A DNA stretch of 64,000 nucleotides from Micromonospora cathayae. GTDB lineage: Bacteria > Actinomycetota > Actinomycetes > Mycobacteriales > Micromonosporaceae. The notes beneath the pieces are model-generated. The model was not told the DNA's origin. It ran no database searches and saw only the letters and a program-made list of their open reading frames with translations. The stretch covers positions 7,132,443 to 7,196,442 of the forward strand of contig NZ_CP118615.1 in NCBI RefSeq assembly GCF_028993575.1, written 5' to 3'. Position numbers and translations under genes: made by a program. Positions 9,556 through 19,192 of this stretch are shown here, piece by piece. Position 1 is the stretch's first letter. Each line of letters starts with the position of its first letter.

Positions 9556-9579
9556 GGACCGGGCGACGCGGCCCGGTCC
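9556..9579. other. Intra-operon hairpin between the aldo-keto reductase and sulfotransferase genes
   Basis: Perfect 9-bp stem GGACCGGGC (9556-9564) / GCCCGGTCC (9571-9579) with a 6-nt loop, in the only sizeable gap (112 bp) between the NRPS and the shell gene. It could attenuate readthrough or be an RNA-processing site that sets shell versus enzyme levels. Confidence 0.6.
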
Positions 9580-9615
9580 GGACGATGGAACCGGGCACCG
9601 GCACACAGGCGGGGG

Positions 9616-10599
9616 TCACTGGGACCATCCGGTCGGTTGGCGGTCCCAGCGGTGGGCACGCAGCCGGGCCAGCAGGTCCGGGTCGAGGGGCTGCCCGTCG
9701 CTGACCGCCAGGTTGGCCCGGACGTGCTCGGGCCGGCGCATGCCGGGGATCACCGTGCCCACCGCCGGGTGGTGCAGGATGAACCGCAGCGCCAGCTCCG
9801 GCATGGTCATCCCGGGTGGTACGTCGACGGCGAGCTTCTCGGCGCGGGCCACGCTGGGGCCGAGGTTCTCCGGGCCGAAGTACGTGCTGCGCCAGTCCTC
9901 CGGCGGCCAGTTGCTGTCGGCGGTCAGTGTGCCGGTCAGCGTCCCCTCGTCGAACGGGACCCGGGCGATGATCCCGATGTCGTCGCGGAGCGCCCGGCCG
10001 AACAGTTCGTCCTCGGGGGCCTGGTCGAAGATGTTGTAGATGACCTGGACGACGTCGATCAGACCGGTGTCCAGGGCGGCCAGGCAGTTCGTCGGCTCCC
10101 AGCGGTTCACGCTGATCCCGACGCCGTCGACCAGGCCCTGCCGTTTCAGGTCGGCGATGGTCTCCTGCCAGCGGCCGTCGGTGGCCCAGCGGTCCTCCCA
10201 GACGTGGAACTGCATCAGGTCGATCCGCTCCACGCCCAGGTTCTCCAGGCTGTACCGGGTGTACTCGCGGATGTGCTCGGCCGGGAACACGTCGTCGAGG
10301 GTGTCGCCCGGTCGGGGCGGCCACTCCCGGTTCTTCGGCGGGATCTTGGTGGCCACGTACAGTCGCCGGTCCGGGTGGCGGCGCAGCAGGTCACCGAGGA
10401 GGCGTTCGCTGACGCCCCGCCCGTACACCCAGGCGGTGTCGAAGAAGTTGCAGCCCCGCTCCACCGCCTCGTCCAGGCAGCGCGGGGCGACGTCGTAGTC
10501 CCAGCCGGTGAACCCGCCGGGACCGCCGCCGATCCCCCACATCCCGTACCCGACCTCGCTGACCTTCCAGCCGAGGCGACCCAACCTGCGATAGCGCAT
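9616..10599 (-). CDS. Aldo-keto reductase
   Basis: A 327-residue (alpha/beta)8 NADPH-dependent oxidoreductase. The catalytic tetrad of the AKR superfamily is visible: Asp54 and Tyr59 in FFDTAWVYG, Lys85 in VATKIPP, His132 in LMQFHVWED. The C-terminal cofactor-binding part contains AVGTVIPGMRRPEHV, a typical AKR ending. It would reduce an aldehyde or ketone. The NRPS 17 bp upstream ends in a reductase domain that would release an aldehyde, so this enzyme is a candidate to reduce that aldehyde to an alcohol (inference). ATG 10599 has a purine-rich GGGAAGAG site upstream. Confidence 0.9.
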   Translation of the reverse strand: MRYRRLGRLGWKVSEVGYGMWGIGGGPGGFTGWDYDVAPRCLDEAVERGCNFFDTAWVYGRGVSERLLGDLLRRHPDRRLYVATKIPPKNREWPPRPGDTLDDVFPAEHIREYTRYSLENLGVERIDLMQFHVWEDRWATDGRWQETIADLKRQGLVDGVGISVNRWEPTNCLAALDTGLIDVVQVIYNIFDQAPEDELFGRALRDDIGIIARVPFDEGTLTGTLTADSNWPPEDWRSTYFGPENLGPSVARAEKLAVDVPPGMTMPELALRFILHHPAVGTVIPGMRRPEHVRANLAVSDGQPLDPDLLARLRAHRWDRQPTGWSQ

Positions 10600-10616
10600 C
10601 CACTCTTCCCTTCGGT

Positions 10617-13600
10617 TCACCCGGTCGGCGGCGACGTCGGTCCGCCGCCGTGCCGTTCCCGCCCGGTCAGCCAGCGGCGGTAGGCGTCGATCGACGGGGT
10701 CAGCTCCCCGTCGGTGAGGCCACGCCGTCGTTCCAGCCGCGCGCACCCGTCCCGCCGGAACAGCCGGGGGTTGTCGGTGAGCAGCGCGCCGAACACCACC
10801 CGCAGCTGCTCCTCGTCCGCGCCGAGGCGGGTCGGGAAGAGCGCCAGCAGCGCGGCGGCGTCCCGGTCGCCGTCGGTGACGGCGTCGCGGAGCGCGGCCA
10901 GGAACTGGGCGCAACTGACCCGGGGTACGTGGTCACCGGGCAGTTCGGTGAAGTCCACGCTGGCCGGGTGCAGCAGGTGCAGCGGCCGGCCCCAGGCGGC
11001 CCGGTCGACGACGGCGGCGACGATCCGGCGGGCGGCGTAGTCGACGGGCGTCCAGTCGGAGCGGACGGTGGCGTCGGGGCGCATGCCGAGCCGGTGGCAG
11101 GCGGCCAGCAGCAGGTGGGTGAGGGCGTGCCGGTTCGGTGTGCCGTTGTCGGCCGCCGGCATCACCTCGCCGAGCCGCAGCACGGTGACCGTGGCGCCCC
11201 GCCGGCGGGCGGCGGTCAGGTACCGCTCGGCCACCCACTTGGACCGGCTGTACCCGCTGCGCGGCGGCACCGCGACCGCCGGGTCGTACGTCTCGGGCAG
11301 CGGCCGGGTGTGCCTTGCCGCCTCGGTGTCGAGGACGCCGAGGGTGGAGACGTGGTGCAGCGGCTTGGGCCGGTCGGTCAGCGCCAGCCGGAGCAGTTCG
11401 CCGGCACCGAGCACGTTGGCCGGCCGGTGGGCCCGGTAGTCGAAGAGGAAGTTGACCAGCGCCCCCGCGTTGAGCAGCAGGTCACAGTCGCCGGCCAGGT
11501 GTGCCCAGGTGCGCGCGTCCAGGCCGAGCGCGGGCCGGGCCAGGTCGCCGGCGTACCCGGTGAGCCGGTCGGCGAGGTGGTCCGCCCACAGTCCCCGGTC
11601 GGCCAGGGCCCGGACCACCCGGGCGGTGGCCGCGGTGTCGTCGGCGGCCCGGGTCAGGCAGTGCACCCGTACGTCGGTGGTGGTGAGCAGTTCGTGGACC
11701 AGGCGGCTGCCGACGAACCCGGTGGCCCCGGTGACCAGTACGGTGCGGACCTCGCGGTGCGGGTCGGCGGCCCGGACCGGCAGGTCGGCCGGGAGCCGGA
11801 CGTCCCGGGCGACCAGGTCCGCCTCCGGTTCGGCGGGTACGTGCCGGCGGCGGGCCAGCAGGTCGGCCAGCCGGGCCGGGGTGCGCTGCTCGAACAGGTC
11901 CTGGACGCCGACGGTGACGCCGTGTTCGCCGGCGAGCGCGGTGGTGACCGCGACGGCCTGGAGGGAGTCGCCGCCGACGGCCAGGAAGTCGGTGTCCACG
12001 GTCAGGTCGGGGTCGCCGAGGACGGCCCGGAACACCGCGAGCACCGTCCCGGGCAGGGTGGCCGGCGCGGCGGTGCCGGCCAGCCGGGTGGCCCGGTCGT
12101 GGCGGACCCGGTCCAGGTGGCTCTGGAGGGCCCGCCGGTCCACCTTGCCGTTGCGGGTCAGCGGCAGCGCGTCGAGGACGACCAGGTGCCGGGGCACGCT
12201 GGTGCGGGGCAGCAGCCGGCGCAGATGCTCGCGCAGCACCGGTTCGGGTACCGCCCGGTCGGCGGCGACGAACAGGGCGAGGGACCGGCCGCCGCCGTCC
12301 CGGGCGACGATCACCTTGGCCTGGTGCACGCCGGCCAGCCGGGTCGCCGCGGTCTCGATCTCGCCGGCCTCGATCCGGACGCCGTTGACCTTGAGTTGGA
12401 AGTCCCGCCGGCCGACGAAGTGCAGCCGACCGTCGGCGTCGAGACGGCCCAGGTCGCCGGTGCGGTACAAGCGTCGGCCGGGGATCTCCGGCAGCGGGTT
12501 GGGGACGAACACCTCGGCGGTGCGGGCGGGTGCGCCCAGGTAGCCGGCACCGAGGCAGGTGCCACCGATGACGATCTCACCGACCGCGCCGGGTGGCAGC
12601 GGACGCAGCTGGGCGTCGACCACGGTGGCGTAGCAGTTGTCGATCGGCCGGCCGATCGGGACGGTGTCGCCGTCGGCCGGGGTGACCCGGTGGAAGACCA
12701 TGCCGATGGACGCCTCGGTCGGGCCGTACCCGTTGGTGACCTCGATCCCGGGCAGCAGTTCGCCGAGGCGGTGCACGGTGGACGGGTCGATCTCCTCGCC
12801 GCCGACGATCAGGTGGCGCAGGGTGCCGACCGCCCGGCGGGCCGCCGGGTCGCGGTCCACCAGTGCCACCAGCAGTCCGAGGATGCTGGGTACGAAGTCG
12901 GTCACGGTGATCCGCTCGGCGGCGATGGTCCGGACGGTACGGGCCACGTCGAGGAAGCCGCCCTGCACCGGCACCACCACCCGGCCGCCGGTGGTGAGCG
13001 GCCAGAACAGCTGCCACACCGAGGAGTCGAAGGTGTGCCGGCTGTTCTGGAGCACCACCTCGTCCCCGGTGGCCCGGAACCAGCGGGTCATGAACCGGAA
13101 CCGGTTGGCGAGTCCGTCGTGCCGGTTCATCGCGCAGCGGGGGGTGCCGGTGGTGCCCGAGGTGAAGATCCCGTAGATCAGGTCGGCCGGGCCGATCGGC
13201 ACGCCCGGCCGCTCGTCGGTCGGCGTGATCCGGTCCAGCAGCACCGGCACCGTCGCCACCGCGCCGGCCCCGGCGCCGTTGCCGCCGGCGGCAACGGGCC
13301 GGAGCAGGTCGTCGGGCAGCGTGCCGGTCGGGCCGACCACCACCAGCCGGGGGGCGAGCACCGCCAGGGTGGCGCGGGTCCGGTCGTCCGGCCAGCCCGG
13401 ATCCAGCGGTACGAACGCCGCGCCGAGCTTCATCGCCGCCAGGTACGCCACCGGAAGTTCGAGACCGTCGGCGAGCAGCACCGGCAGCACGTCGCCGTGG
13501 CGCACGCCGCGGGCGGTGAGCGTGGCGGCGAAGCCGTTCGCCAGCCCGTCGAGTTGCCGGTAGGTGAGGCGGCGGTCACGGAAGGAGACGGCGACCCGGT

Positions 13601-14318
13601 CGGGGTGGCGGTCGACGCACTGCTCGATCATCGTCGGGATCGCCGTGAACGGCTCGTCCGGTACGCGTCGCCCGGCCAGCCGGCCGAGGGCCAGCGCACG
13701 GTGGACCGGGCCGACGGCCGGGGCCCGGCCGGACGGCAGCAGCGGGTCGGCCAACAGCGCGGCGAACACCTCGGCGAACACCTCGGCCACCGCCGGCACG
13801 CTCACCGACCACGGGTCGGCCGGGGCGCAGCGCACCACGACGGCGACGCCGTCCGGGCTGACCGTCGCGCGGACCAGCACCGGTACGGCCTCTAACGCCC
13901 GGTGCGGCTCCCCGTCCAGCAGCACGACGAGCGGACCGGCCGGCCCGACGGAGCCGAGCGGGCCGACCGAGCCCAGGGAGTCGAGGGAGTCGAGGGGACC
14001 GGGCGGGTCGGGCGGGCTGGAGGGGCCGGGCGGAGCGGTCGCGCTGGCGGCCAGGGCGCGGACGGCGGCCCGGGCCCGGTCGCCGGGCAGCTGGTGCAGG
14101 TCCGCCGGCCAGTCCGGCAGGTCCAGGGCGGTGGCACCGGCCAGCACCCGGACGGGCAGGTCCCGGCCGAGCCGGTCGGCCAGTTCGACGGCGGCGAGTC
14201 CGGCGACGGCGATCCGGTCGTCGGCACCGCCGGCCACCGGTCGGGCCACGGTGTACCGGTAGGTGGGGCCGGCGGCGACGGAGACCGGTACCGCGGAGCC
14301 CGTGTCACCGGATCTCAT
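10617..14318 (-). CDS. Single-module NRPS: adenylation - thiolation - thioester reductase, with an unusual N-terminal domain
   Basis: A 1233-residue megasynthase. Residues 1-215 form an N-terminal domain I cannot assign; it lacks the condensation HHxxxDG motif and contains a Pro/Gly/Ser linker (about 92-130). The adenylation domain (about 225-725) has FTSGTTGTP (385-393), FDSSVW (430-435), YGPTEAS (531-537), YRTGDLGR (618-625) and the catalytic Lys725 in LTRNGKVD. A carrier domain follows with the phosphopantetheine Ser785 in GGDSLQA. The C-terminal reductase has VTGATGFVG (862-870) and YSRSK (1023-1027). It should activate one acid, hold it as a thioester and release it reductively as an aldehyde. 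The Lys usual in the adenylation P-loop is Thr here (GTTGTP). It is the first gene of the shell operon. Confidence 0.9.
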   Translation of the reverse strand: MRSGDTGSAVPVSVAAGPTYRYTVARPVAGGADDRIAVAGLAAVELADRLGRDLPVRVLAGATALDLPDWPADLHQLPGDRARAAVRALAASATAPPGPSSPPDPPGPLDSLDSLGSVGPLGSVGPAGPLVVLLDGEPHRALEAVPVLVRATVSPDGVAVVVRCAPADPWSVSVPAVAEVFAEVFAALLADPLLPSGRAPAVGPVHRALALGRLAGRRVPDEPFTAIPTMIEQCVDRHPDRVAVSFRDRRLTYRQLDGLANGFAATLTARGVRHGDVLPVLLADGLELPVAYLAAMKLGAAFVPLDPGWPDDRTRATLAVLAPRLVVVGPTGTLPDDLLRPVAAGGNGAGAGAVATVPVLLDRITPTDERPGVPIGPADLIYGIFTSGTTGTPRCAMNRHDGLANRFRFMTRWFRATGDEVVLQNSRHTFDSSVWQLFWPLTTGGRVVVPVQGGFLDVARTVRTIAAERITVTDFVPSILGLLVALVDRDPAARRAVGTLRHLIVGGEEIDPSTVHRLGELLPGIEVTNGYGPTEASIGMVFHRVTPADGDTVPIGRPIDNCYATVVDAQLRPLPPGAVGEIVIGGTCLGAGYLGAPARTAEVFVPNPLPEIPGRRLYRTGDLGRLDADGRLHFVGRRDFQLKVNGVRIEAGEIETAATRLAGVHQAKVIVARDGGGRSLALFVAADRAVPEPVLREHLRRLLPRTSVPRHLVVLDALPLTRNGKVDRRALQSHLDRVRHDRATRLAGTAAPATLPGTVLAVFRAVLGDPDLTVDTDFLAVGGDSLQAVAVTTALAGEHGVTVGVQDLFEQRTPARLADLLARRRHVPAEPEADLVARDVRLPADLPVRAADPHREVRTVLVTGATGFVGSRLVHELLTTTDVRVHCLTRAADDTAATARVVRALADRGLWADHLADRLTGYAGDLARPALGLDARTWAHLAGDCDLLLNAGALVNFLFDYRAHRPANVLGAGELLRLALTDRPKPLHHVSTLGVLDTEAARHTRPLPETYDPAVAVPPRSGYSRSKWVAERYLTAARRRGATVTVLRLGEVMPAADNGTPNRHALTHLLLAACHRLGMRPDATVRSDWTPVDYAARRIVAAVVDRAAWGRPLHLLHPASVDFTELPGDHVPRVSCAQFLAALRDAVTDGDRDAAALLALFPTRLGADEEQLRVVFGALLTDNPRLFRRDGCARLERRRGLTDGELTPSIDAYRRWLTGRERHGGGPTSPPTG

Positions 14319-14375
14319 GCCGTCCCCCCACGTCCCACCGTCCGTGCCCGACGGCGCACCCGATGCCGATCACAC

Positions 14376-14434
14376 GTGACCGACGTCACCCACCGCTGGG
14401 GACGGACACTAGAACAGCGATCGACACATGGGAA
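14376..14434 (-). promoter_or_regulatory. Putative promoter and operator of the NRPS-shell operon
   Basis: On the minus strand TTCCCA (14434-14429), a 17-bp spacer and TAGTGT (14411-14406) would start a transcript with a leader of about 80 nt. The inverted repeat GTGAC-CGAC-GTCAC (14376-14389) lies in that leader and could be an operator or a 5' hairpin. Confidence 0.4.
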
Positions 14435-14512
14435 TATGTAACTTTCAGTGATGGGACTGTCGACAATGGAACTGCTGCTCAGCGCGGTTCGCCCCACCGA
14501 CACGACCACGCC

Positions 14513-14552
14513 GACGGCCCGGCCGGTGGGAGTTCCCACCGACCGGGCCGTC
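14513..14552 (-). terminator. Strong hairpin insulating the shell operon from the protease gene
   Basis: A 19-bp stem with one mismatch (14513-14531 / 14534-14552) and a 2-nt loop, in the 366-bp region 14319-14684. It lies after the minus-strand trypsin gene and before the NRPS promoter. Tandem GGGTCGGTCAG-containing repeats follow at about 14549-14598. No gene is supported in this region. Confidence 0.7.
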
Positions 14553-14684
14553 GGTCGGTCAGCGCCGCGCCGGGTCGGTCAGCGCCGGGTCGGTCAGGGC
14601 CGCGCCCGGCCGGGCCCGCTCCGGTCCGGTGGACCGGAGCCGGGACCCGTCGCGGACGGTCGCGACCCGTTCCGGTCGGGTCGG

Positions 14685-15566
<882 letters not shown>

Positions 15567-15721
15567 TTAGCAATGGACGGACGCCATTTCGGATTCGTCA
15601 TACCGCCCACCGGCAGCAAGCCCGGCAGATGGTGAGCGAACTTTGGTTACGCATTGATGTCGATCTTTGCAGAGTGTGTGCTGACGGGTGACCTGCCGGC
15701 AACCTTCACCCCGGAGGCCCC

Positions 15722-17746
15722 ATGCGTCCGCGACGCCCCCGTCCGCTGCTCCGGCCCGCCCTCCTGGCCCTGCTGCTCGCCGTCCCGACCGCCGCCGTGC
15801 CCGCCCCCGCCACCGCCGCGCCGTCCGGCAGCAGCCTGGCCGCCGGCTGCGACCCGGTCGACCCGGCCGCCTGCCTGCTGCCCTTCCCCAGCGACCTGTA
15901 CACCGTCGCCGACCCGACCACCGACACCGGAATCCGGGTCCACATCGAGCGCTCCGCCATGCCGGAGAACATTTTCGGCAGCAACGTCGACCCCACCGAA
16001 TGGAACCGCAACGACGGATTCTCCCCCGGGTCGATGCTGCTCACCCGGGTACCCGGACTGGACCCGGTGGCGTCCGGGATCGCCCCGGCCACCGACATCG
16101 GCCGCTCGCTCGCCCCGGACGCCCCGATCGTGCTGGTCGACACCCGCACCGGCGAACGCCACCCGTACTGGGCCGAACTCGACGCGAACGCCGCCGACGA
16201 CCCCGACCGGCAGGCGCTGATCATCCGGCCGGCCCGCAACCTGAAGGAGAACACCCGGTACGCGGTGGGCCTGCGTGACCTGCGGACCGCCACCGGTACG
16301 CCGATCCCCGCCCCGGAGGTGTTCGACACGCTCCGGGCCGGCACGCCACCGGCCGACCCGGCCCTGCACCGCCGCTGGGAGTACGCGCAACGCGCGGTCA
16401 ACTCGCTGGCCGAAGCCGGTGTCGACCCGGCCGGGCTCTACCTGGCCTGGGACTTCACCGTCGCCAGCGAGCGCGGCCTGACCGAGCGGATCCGGCACCT
16501 GCGGGACGAGGCGTTCGGCCGGCTCGGCGCCCTCGCCCCGGTGGTCACCATCGACAAGGTCACCGACTACCCCACCGACCAGGACCCGGACATCCGCCGG
16601 CAGGTGGAGGGGAGCGTCCTGGTGCCCAGCTACCTCGACACCCCGCTCGGCCCGCCCGGCTCCCGCCTGCACTACGGCCCGGACGGGCTGCCCGAACAGC
16701 GCGACCTGAACACGCAGGTGGCGAAGTTCTACTGCAACATCCCCCGCTCGGCGACCGCCACCGCACCGGCCCGGCCCGCCCTGTACGGCCACGGCCTGCT
16801 CGGCTCACCCACCGAGATCGACTCCCGCAAACTCAAGCAGTACGCCCACGAGTCGAACACCATGCTCTGCGCCACCCCGTGGATCGGCATGGCCACCGGG
16901 GACATTCCGAACGTGGTGTACTCCCTCGGCGACTTCTCCCAGTTCGGCTCGATTCCCGACCGTACCCAGCAGGGCTTCCTGAACGTCCTCTACCTCGGCC
17001 GGGCGATGATCCACGTACGCAACGGTCTGACCACCCGCAGCGCCTTCCGGGACTCCGCCGGCAAGCCGCTGTCCCGGTCCGGCAGCGGACAGCTCGCGTA
17101 CCTCGGCAACAGCCAGGGCGGCATCCTCGGCGGAGCCCTCTGCGCGGTCGCCACCGACCTCACCCGCTGCTCGCTCGGCGTACCGGCGGCGAACTACTCC
17201 ACCCTGCTGGACCGCAGCGTGGACTTCGACCAGTTCCACCCGGTGTTCCACAACGCGTACCCGGACCCGATCGACCGGCAGCTCTGCCTGGCGCTGGCCC
17301 AGATGCTCTGGGACCGGGGCGAGGCCAACGGCTACCTGCACCACCTCACCAGCGACCCGCTGCCCGGCACCCCCGCCAAGCGGGTGATCATGATCGAGGC
17401 GTTCGGCGACCACCAGGTGGCGAACGTCGCCACCGAGGTACAGGCCCGCACCATCGGGGCACGGCTGCGTACCCCCGCCCTCGCCGCCGGACGGAGCCCG
17501 GACGTCGTACCGTTCTGGGACATTCCCCCGGTGCCGGCCCGGCCGTACGCCGGCAGCGTGCTGGTCCCGGTGGACAGCGGGTCACCCGCGCCCCCGGCCG
17601 GGAACACCCCGCCCCGCGACGGCCTCGACCCGCACGGGCATCCGGCCAACTCGCCACAGATCCGGGCGATGATCGCGCGGTTCCTGGACACCGGCGAACT
17701 GGTCGACACCTGCGCCGGGTCGCCCTGCACCGCCCCCACCGGCTGA
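15722..17746 (+). CDS. Large secreted putative alpha/beta hydrolase
   Basis: A 674-residue exported protein with a signal peptide (about 1-33, ATAAPSG). An N-terminal domain of about 230 residues includes a conserved-looking FPSDLYTVAD stretch. The C-terminal half contains YGHGLLGS (an HG oxyanion-type segment) and YLGNSQGGILG, a nucleophile elbow with Ser464. The later MIEAFGDHQV could provide acid and histidine. This suggests an alpha/beta-hydrolase-fold esterase or lipase, but the substrate is unknown. Paired Cys suit an extracellular protein. ATG 15722 has GGAGG 6 nt upstream. The gene is divergent from the trypsin gene across an AT-richer 239-bp region. Confidence 0.75.
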   Translation: MRPRRPRPLLRPALLALLLAVPTAAVPAPATAAPSGSSLAAGCDPVDPAACLLPFPSDLYTVADPTTDTGIRVHIERSAMPENIFGSNVDPTEWNRNDGFSPGSMLLTRVPGLDPVASGIAPATDIGRSLAPDAPIVLVDTRTGERHPYWAELDANAADDPDRQALIIRPARNLKENTRYAVGLRDLRTATGTPIPAPEVFDTLRAGTPPADPALHRRWEYAQRAVNSLAEAGVDPAGLYLAWDFTVASERGLTERIRHLRDEAFGRLGALAPVVTIDKVTDYPTDQDPDIRRQVEGSVLVPSYLDTPLGPPGSRLHYGPDGLPEQRDLNTQVAKFYCNIPRSATATAPARPALYGHGLLGSPTEIDSRKLKQYAHESNTMLCATPWIGMATGDIPNVVYSLGDFSQFGSIPDRTQQGFLNVLYLGRAMIHVRNGLTTRSAFRDSAGKPLSRSGSGQLAYLGNSQGGILGGALCAVATDLTRCSLGVPAANYSTLLDRSVDFDQFHPVFHNAYPDPIDRQLCLALAQMLWDRGEANGYLHHLTSDPLPGTPAKRVIMIEAFGDHQVANVATEVQARTIGARLRTPALAAGRSPDVVPFWDIPPVPARPYAGSVLVPVDSGSPAPPAGNTPPRDGLDPHGHPANSPQIRAMIARFLDTGELVDTCAGSPCTAPTG

Positions 17747-17863
17747 CCACCCGGGCGGTGTCCGACCCGTCACCCGGTGTCGAGGACCCGGCCGCGCGGG
17801 TCGCCTCGCCCCGGGCGGACGCCGAGGGGCACGGCGGCACACACTGATCCCGCCACCACCGGG

Positions 17864-17897
17864 CCCGGCCGGCTGGGATGAACCGGAGCCGGCCGGG
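17864..17897. terminator. Hairpin between convergent genes
   Basis: Perfect 11-bp stem CCCGGCCGGCT (17864-17874) / AGCCGGCCGGG (17887-17897) between the plus-strand hydrolase and the minus-strand membrane protein. An 18-bp palindrome GTCGCGGTCGACCGCGAC lies nearby at 17931-17948. Confidence 0.65.
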
Positions 17898-18017
17898 TAA
17901 GCCCGGTCGACCTGGTGGAGGAGGACCGCTGTCGCGGTCGACCGCGACACCGACGCCCGGGCGGGCGGCCCACGGCCGACCCTCCCGGGCGTCACGCTGC
18001 GCGGGCGGGCCCGCCGG

Positions 18018-18575
18018 TCAGCCTCCGGTGATCCAGTTCCAGGCGGAGACCACCCACTCGGTCTGCTGGAGGTAGGCGATCCCGACCCCGATCAGGAAGA
18101 TCGCGGTCACCGCGTGGGCACCCCGGGCGCTGCGCCGTACCCGGCCGAGCTGACGCTCCCACACCAGCCGACCGAGCAGCCGGGACAACGCGAACAGACC
18201 AACCGCGACCAGCATGGTCAACAGGTAGGTGACCACCGGGGAGGTGAGGTCGCCCCGCGCGGAGATCGCCCAGATCCCCCAGCAGACGAAGGCGAACAGG
18301 ACACCGGCGCCGCTCCACTCGGCCCCGTTGCGCCACTGGGCGAGGTACCAGCTCAGGGGGCGGCTCGGACCGGAGGAGAACCAGCCGGTCGGTTCGTGCC
18401 CGTGCAGGTGCTCGTCGTGCTCGACCGCCGGGAACGACTCGGTCCGGGGCGGGCGGGACCGGCCCACCGACGCGACACCCCGCTGGAAGCCGTCCCGCGG
18501 GGAGGGCACCGCCGGGTCGGCGTCCTTGGGCACCTCGACGGTCCGCTCCGCCCACGGCTGTGTCTGGTCTGACAT
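18018..18575 (-). CDS. Hypothetical membrane protein, three TM segments
   Basis: A 185-residue protein. Residues 1-75 are hydrophilic and probably cytoplasmic. Three hydrophobic segments follow: around VLFAFVCWGIWAIS, VVTYLLTMLVAVGLFALS and AVTAIFLIGVGIAYL. The second and third are joined by a basic, Arg-rich loop (RQLGRVRRSARGAH). The start ATG 18575 has an excellent GGGAGGAAACGAG upstream. I recognise no family. Confidence 0.75.
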   Translation of the reverse strand: MSDQTQPWAERTVEVPKDADPAVPSPRDGFQRGVASVGRSRPPRTESFPAVEHDEHLHGHEPTGWFSSGPSRPLSWYLAQWRNGAEWSGAGVLFAFVCWGIWAISARGDLTSPVVTYLLTMLVAVGLFALSRLLGRLVWERQLGRVRRSARGAHAVTAIFLIGVGIAYLQQTEWVVSAWNWITGG

Positions 18576-18722
18576 CTCGTTTCCTCCCCTGACGCCGGCC
18601 CCCCGGATCGGTCTGTCCCTTCCGAGGGTAGCCAGCCGCCACATCACCCGACCGCGCGCACTCACCCGACCGCGCGCACCCAGGGACGCAGCGGCACCGT
18701 CGCGCGTACCGGCCCCGCACGG

Positions 18723-18728
18723 TACCGT
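18723..18728 (+). promoter_or_regulatory. -10-like element of a leaderless gene
   Basis: TACCGT ends 6 nt before the ATG at 18735; there is no Shine-Dalgarno. Confidence 0.4.
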
Positions 18729-18734
18729 CGGCTG

Positions 18735-19064
18735 ATGGCGGAGACCGAGCGACGGCGACGGCGACTGCGGCATCCCACCTCCGGGCCGGACCGGGAACGC
18801 GCGGCCGGCTCGGCGGCGACCGCCGGGGTGCACGACGGTACGCCCACCCCGCCCCGGCGCGGCGGGCCGGAGGAACGCGACGGTGACCGTGGCCTACGCG
18901 GGCTGGTCGGCTCCGGCAACTCCCAGGTCACCGTGGCCGCCGCGCTCCGGGCCCGGGACGCGAGCCGGCCGACCGAGGACGATCTCGCCGAGGCCGCGAC
19001 CCGGCTGGTGCTGGTCCGCCGTAACTGGGTGCCCCGCGAGGAGCTGCCCCGACCGGGCCGGTGA
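18735..19064 (+). CDS. Small hypothetical protein
   Basis: A 109-residue protein. The first half is charged, low-complexity and probably disordered (Arg-rich start RRRRRLRH). The second half has a plausible fold (SQVTVAAALRARD, DLAEAATRLVLVRRNWVPREEL). The leaderless-type start and the ordered C-terminal half suggest a real gene, but I know no family. Confidence 0.5.
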   Translation: MAETERRRRRLRHPTSGPDRERAAGSAATAGVHDGTPTPPRRGGPEERDGDRGLRGLVGSGNSQVTVAAALRARDASRPTEDDLAEAATRLVLVRRNWVPREELPRPGR

Positions 19065-19151
19065 CCCCCGGGCCCTGGCGCGGGGGTCGCCGCGCGCCCG
19101 CTCACGAGGGCGAAGAGGGCGACGCCCCGGCCGGTAGAGCGACAGCCGGGG

Positions 19152-19178
19152 GCGGGACGGCGGCGGACGCCGCCCCGC
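19152..19178. terminator. Hairpin between convergent genes
   Basis: 11-bp stem with one mismatch, GCGGGACGGCG (19152-19162) / CGCCGCCCCGC (19168-19178), between the plus-strand small gene and minus-strand rpiB. Confidence 0.55.
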
Positions 19179-19192
19179 CGGGCCGGTCACCG

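Noticed and set aside
10650..13895. Long plus-strand open frame of over 1000 codons opposite the NRPS gene
   Set aside because: It is composed of Gly/Pro/Arg/Val low-complexity sequence with no family motif, while the minus strand encodes a clear A-T-R NRPS. High GC keeps the antisense frame open.
17878..18075. Small plus-strand ORF starting in the hairpin after the secreted hydrolase
   Set aside because: No ribosome-binding site, low-complexity product, overlaps a terminator hairpin and the end of the opposite gene.
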